Assembly (NCBI RefSeq): GCF_019061185.1
Contig: NZ_JAHQZU010000009.1
Location: forward strand, 1 to 64,000
From: Paracoccus sp. Z118
Lineage (GTDB): Bacteria > Pseudomonadota > Alphaproteobacteria > Rhodobacterales > Rhodobacteraceae
Direction of reading: 5' to 3'
DNA length: 64,000 nucleotides
Under the pieces are notes generated by a model. It ran no database searches, was not told the origin of the DNA, and worked only from the letters and a program-made list of their open reading frames with translations. The position numbers and the translations under genes were made by a program. Shown piece after piece: positions 61,596 to 64,000 of the stretch (position 1 is the stretch's first letter; each line of letters starts with the position of its first letter).

Positions 61596-62573
61596 ATGAG
61601 GGACGATGTGACACAGGACCCTTCGCTCGCGCCGGTGATCGCCCTCGCGCAATCGGTGCAGGCGGGCCTCGTCGGCCATGAGGCGCTGGTCGAGCGGCTG
61701 ATGACCGCCATCCTGTCCGGCGGGCATGTGCTGATCGAAGGCCCGCCGGGCCTTGCCAAGACCCGCGCCGTCAAGCGCCTTGCCGCGGGGCTGAGCGGCA
61801 GTTTCGCCCGCATCCAGTGCACGCCCGACCTGATGCCCTCGGACATCACCGGAACGCAGGTGTTCCGGGCGGATGGGGGGCGCTTCGACTTCCTGCCCGG
61901 CCCGATCTTCCACGAACTGGTGCTGGTGGACGAGATCAACCGCGCCCCGCCCAAGGTGCAGTCCGCCCTGCTGGAGGCGATGGGCGAGGCGCAGGTCACG
62001 GCGGGCGGCACCACGCGGGCGCTGAGCGATCCGTTCATGGTGGTCGCCACCCAGAACTCCATCGAGCACGAGGGCACCTTCCCGCTGCCCGAGGCGCAGC
62101 TCGACCGTTTCCTGCTGCATCTCGACCTCGGCCTGCCGGGAGCCGAGGCGGAACGGGCGATCCTCGATCTGGTCGAGGCCGAGGGGCAGGCCGGACCGGG
62201 CGCCCCCACAACGGACAGGCTGGGCGGCGAGGCGATCCGCGCCGCCCGGCAAGCGGTGGCGGGCATTCATCTGGCCCCGGCGCTCAAGGATTTCATCGTG
62301 CGGCTGGTGGTCGCCACGCGCGAGACGGCGGGCGGCCCGCTCGAAGGTTTCGTCGAACATGCCGTCTCGCCGCGCGGCAGCATCGCGCTGGCGGCAAGCG
62401 CCCGCGCCCGCGCCGCGCTTCACGGCCGCGATCACGCGCTGCCCGAGGATGTCGAGGCGCTGGCGGGCGATGTCATGTCGCACCGGCTGATCCCCAGCTG
62501 GCGGGCGACGTCGGAAGGGCTGTCCTCCCGCGATCTGGTCGGGCGGCTCGTGACTCATGTCCGGCCGTGGTGA
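61596..62573 (+). CDS. mxaR: MoxR-type AAA ATPase
   Basis: 325 residues. Walker A region HVLIEGPPGLAKTRAVK, Walker B ELVLVDEINRAPPKVQ, sensor-1 VVATQNSIEHEGTFPLPEAQLDRF. MoxR ATPases help mature or insert cofactors/metals into enzymes, classically methanol dehydrogenase. ATG 61596 is preferred because GGAGGGG lies nine bases before it; ATG 61572 is possible. It is followed by DUF58, a small membrane protein and a VWA protein, the standard MoxR partner set. Symbol by analogy. Confidence 0.88.
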   Translation: MRDDVTQDPSLAPVIALAQSVQAGLVGHEALVERLMTAILSGGHVLIEGPPGLAKTRAVKRLAAGLSGSFARIQCTPDLMPSDITGTQVFRADGGRFDFLPGPIFHELVLVDEINRAPPKVQSALLEAMGEAQVTAGGTTRALSDPFMVVATQNSIEHEGTFPLPEAQLDRFLLHLDLGLPGAEAERAILDLVEAEGQAGPGAPTTDRLGGEAIRAARQAVAGIHLAPALKDFIVRLVVATRETAGGPLEGFVEHAVSPRGSIALAASARARAALHGRDHALPEDVEALAGDVMSHRLIPSWRATSEGLSSRDLVGRLVTHVRPW

Positions 62574-63420
62574 TCCCGACCCCGCGAGCCTGAGCGCAGC
62601 GGCGCTCATGGCGCTGGAGCCGCAGGCGGCGCGGGGCCCGCGCGAGCTGGCGAGCCTTGCCGAGCGGCCCGGCACCACCGCCACTCGCAAGCGCGGCCAG
62701 GGACACGAGATCCGCGAGATCCGCCCCTATGTCGAAGGGGACGACCTGCGCCATCTGGACGCCGCCGCCACCGCCCGCAGCGGCACGCCGCAGATCAGGG
62801 GCTTCCACGAGGACCGCGAGCGCAGCCTGATGCTGATCGCCGATTTCCGCCGCCCGATGCTGTGGGGCACCAAGGCGCGGCTGCGCTCGGTCGCGGCGGC
62901 CGAGGCGCTGGTGATCGCCGGCTGGCGGGCGATCCTGTCGGGCGGCGCTGTCGGCGCGGTGGTGCTGTCGGATCACGGCCCCGAAGTGCAGGCGCCGCGC
63001 CCGCGCCATCGCGGCATGGCCGGCGTGGCGGGCCTTCTCGCCCGCGCGCATGGCGACGCGTTGCGGCGCGCGCGGGGCGGGCGGGATGGCCAGCGCGATC
63101 TGGCCCCCGATCTGGCCGCCGTCGCCCGGCATGTGCCGCGCGGCGCGGGGATGGTGCTGGCGACGGCGCTGGACCGGCCGGGGCGCGATCTCGATGCGGC
63201 GCTGGCCGCGCTTCGGGCGCGCGGTCCGCTGCGCGTCCTGCTGGTCGAGGACGCCTTCGAGACCGCGCCGCCGCCCACGGCCCTGCCGGTGCGGGATGGC
63301 GCGGGCGCGGGCTGGGCGGACTTCGCCGGGCTGGCGCCGGACCGCGACCGCCGCGCCGCTCGTCTGGCGATGCCGGGGCAGGAGGTGCGCCGCCTCGCCA
63401 CCCATCGGGGTCCGGCATGA
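62557..63420 (+). CDS. mxaS: DUF58 protein (MxaS-like)
   Basis: 287 residues. DUF58 signature region: KRGQGHEIREIRPYVEGDDLRHLDAAATARSG, followed by a VWA-like fold (SLMLIADFRRPMLWG). Such proteins act with MoxR ATPases. It starts inside the moxR gene (17-base overlap); its stop overlaps the next gene by four bases. In mxa clusters this protein is MxaS, needed for active methanol dehydrogenase. Symbol by analogy. Confidence 0.85.
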   Translation: MSGRGDPDPASLSAAALMALEPQAARGPRELASLAERPGTTATRKRGQGHEIREIRPYVEGDDLRHLDAAATARSGTPQIRGFHEDRERSLMLIADFRRPMLWGTKARLRSVAAAEALVIAGWRAILSGGAVGAVVLSDHGPEVQAPRPRHRGMAGVAGLLARAHGDALRRARGGRDGQRDLAPDLAAVARHVPRGAGMVLATALDRPGRDLDAALAALRARGPLRVLLVEDAFETAPPPTALPVRDGAGAGWADFAGLAPDRDRRAARLAMPGQEVRRLATHRGPA

Positions 63421-63767
63421 CGCCCGAGATCGTCGGCGCCCTGCACGACCCGCGCCTGCCCGAAGCGTTCACCCGGCTCACGATCTGGGACCTGCTGCTG
63501 GCGCTCGGGCTGGGGCTGCTGCTCGCCGCGCTGGTCCTGACGCTCGCCGCGCCGCTGCTGTCGCGCCGCGTGCGCCGCCCGTCGCTTTCCGGGCGGCTCG
63601 GCCATGCCGCGTCCCTGCCCGAGGGGGAGCGGCTGCTCGCCCTTGCCCGGATCGCCCGCGAACGGGGCGTTGCGCTGCCCGACGAGGCAAGGGCCGCGCT
63701 TTACAGCGGGCAGTGCGCCGATCCCGCGTGGATCGAGGCGCTGATCCGCGCCGGGGCGCGCCGATGA
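63417..63767 (+). CDS. Small membrane protein of the MoxR set (DUF4381-like)
   Basis: 116 residues: N-terminal DPRLPEAFTRLTIWDLLLALGL leads into one membrane helix (about 21-46), then a cytoplasmic helical tail (LPEGERLLALARIARERGVALP). Gene position between DUF58 and VWA genes and the single-helix layout match DUF4381 proteins. Overlaps both neighbours by four bases. Confidence 0.72.
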   Translation: MTPEIVGALHDPRLPEAFTRLTIWDLLLALGLGLLLAALVLTLAAPLLSRRVRRPSLSGRLGHAASLPEGERLLALARIARERGVALPDEARAALYSGQCADPAWIEALIRAGARR

Positions 63768-64000
63768 TCCAGCTTGCCGCGCCGCTCATGCTGCTCGCGC
63801 TGGCGCTGCCGCTTCTGGCGCGGCTGCTGCCGCCCCGGCCCGCGCCGGGGCTTGCCATGATCCTGCCCGACGGGGTCCGCGCGGCGGGCGTCCGCGGTCC
63901 CGGCCCGGACGGGCGGCGGGGGCTTGTCGCGCTGTGGCTCGTCTGGGTTCTTCTGGTGCTGGCCTCGGCCCAGCCGCAGCGGCTGGAACTGGCCCCGGAT
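63764..64000 (+). CDS. VWA/BatA-like membrane protein, N-terminal part (cut by window end)
   Basis: 79 residues are visible and the frame is open at the edge. The N-terminal helix (LMLLALALPLLARLLPP) and a second helix ending in LVLASAQPQRLE match the start of BatA/MxaC-type VWA proteins, in which two helices precede the VWA domain and a fourth helix. Partner of the MoxR ATPase. MxaC is a likely equivalent; the rest of the gene is needed to tell. Confidence 0.75.
   Translation, partial: MIQLAAPLMLLALALPLLARLLPPRPAPGLAMILPDGVRAAGVRGPGPDGRRGLVALWLVWVLLVLASAQPQRLELAPD

Overview
The window is high-GC DNA with almost no unused space, ATGA-type start/stop overlaps and strong GGAGG-type ribosome sites. 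It has no rRNA, tRNA, phage, insertion-sequence or CRISPR signal. Gene content points to a methylotrophic alphaproteobacterium of the Paracoccus/Rhodobacterales type: PQQ synthesis, a lanthanide-type XoxF methanol dehydrogenase with XoxG and XoxJ, the glutathione-linked formaldehyde route Gfa-FlhA-FghA, an NAD-linked Fds formate dehydrogenase, and many TRAP transporters. Species assignment is inference from gene content.

Layout. (1) 1-1777: bioY and an MDR-family reductase. (2) 1909-8448: a malonate module, with a GntR regulator divergent from a TRAP transporter, malonyl-CoA decarboxylase and malonyl-CoA synthetase. (3) 8630-13535: a TAXI-type TRAP system with a DUF1850 protein, then acetate kinase. 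(4) 13557-31095: acyl-CoA catabolism. A minus-strand hydratase/two-dehydrogenase/IclR operon is divergent from a long plus-strand run: two family III CoA-transferase-fold proteins, a Cat1-type CoA-transferase, an acyl-CoA dehydrogenase, MaoC hydratase, CitE-type lyase, TRAP transporter, MFS carrier, second MaoC, nitroreductase and acyl-CoA ligase. The core resembles known itaconate/C5-dicarboxylate pathways. (5) 31191-34334: pqqABCDE. (6) 34365-40488: fdsGBAD with a LysR gene. (7) 40535-43163: a nitrate/sulfonate-type ABC transporter. (8) 43317-46108: gfa, flhA, fghA. (9) 46429-49734: xoxF, xoxG, xoxJ. (10) 49923-54968: seven genes resembling the lanthanide-utilisation (lut) locus of Methylobacterium/Methylorubrum, without a TonB receptor. 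(11) 55079-60507: two regulatory systems, a LuxR-type regulator/FIST protein/hybrid kinase set and a membrane kinase with an OmpR-type regulator. (12) 60504-64000: two unrecognised exported proteins and a MoxR-DUF58-small membrane protein-VWA chaperone set, cut by the window end.

The right half forms one methanol-to-CO2 unit. PqqA-E make PQQ; XoxF oxidises methanol in the periplasm and passes electrons to cytochrome XoxG; formaldehyde is trapped by glutathione (Gfa), oxidised (FlhA), hydrolysed to formate (FghA) and oxidised to CO2 with NADH formation (Fds). The lut-like genes plausibly supply the lanthanide, the MoxR set plausibly matures the dehydrogenase, and the sensor/regulator genes plausibly control the unit. 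The left half is a carboxylic-acid scavenging region feeding acetyl-CoA and related thioesters.

Most distinctive items: a small acidic PepSY-like exported protein in the lut-like set; tandem repeats in a 19-bp-spacer promoter upstream of it; an 11-bp perfect hairpin inside the first codons of pqqB; a LysR-type inverted repeat before fdsG; a MatR-like palindrome at the malonate operon; and a 12-bp minisatellite giving a TRAP binding protein an Ala/Glu-rich tail.
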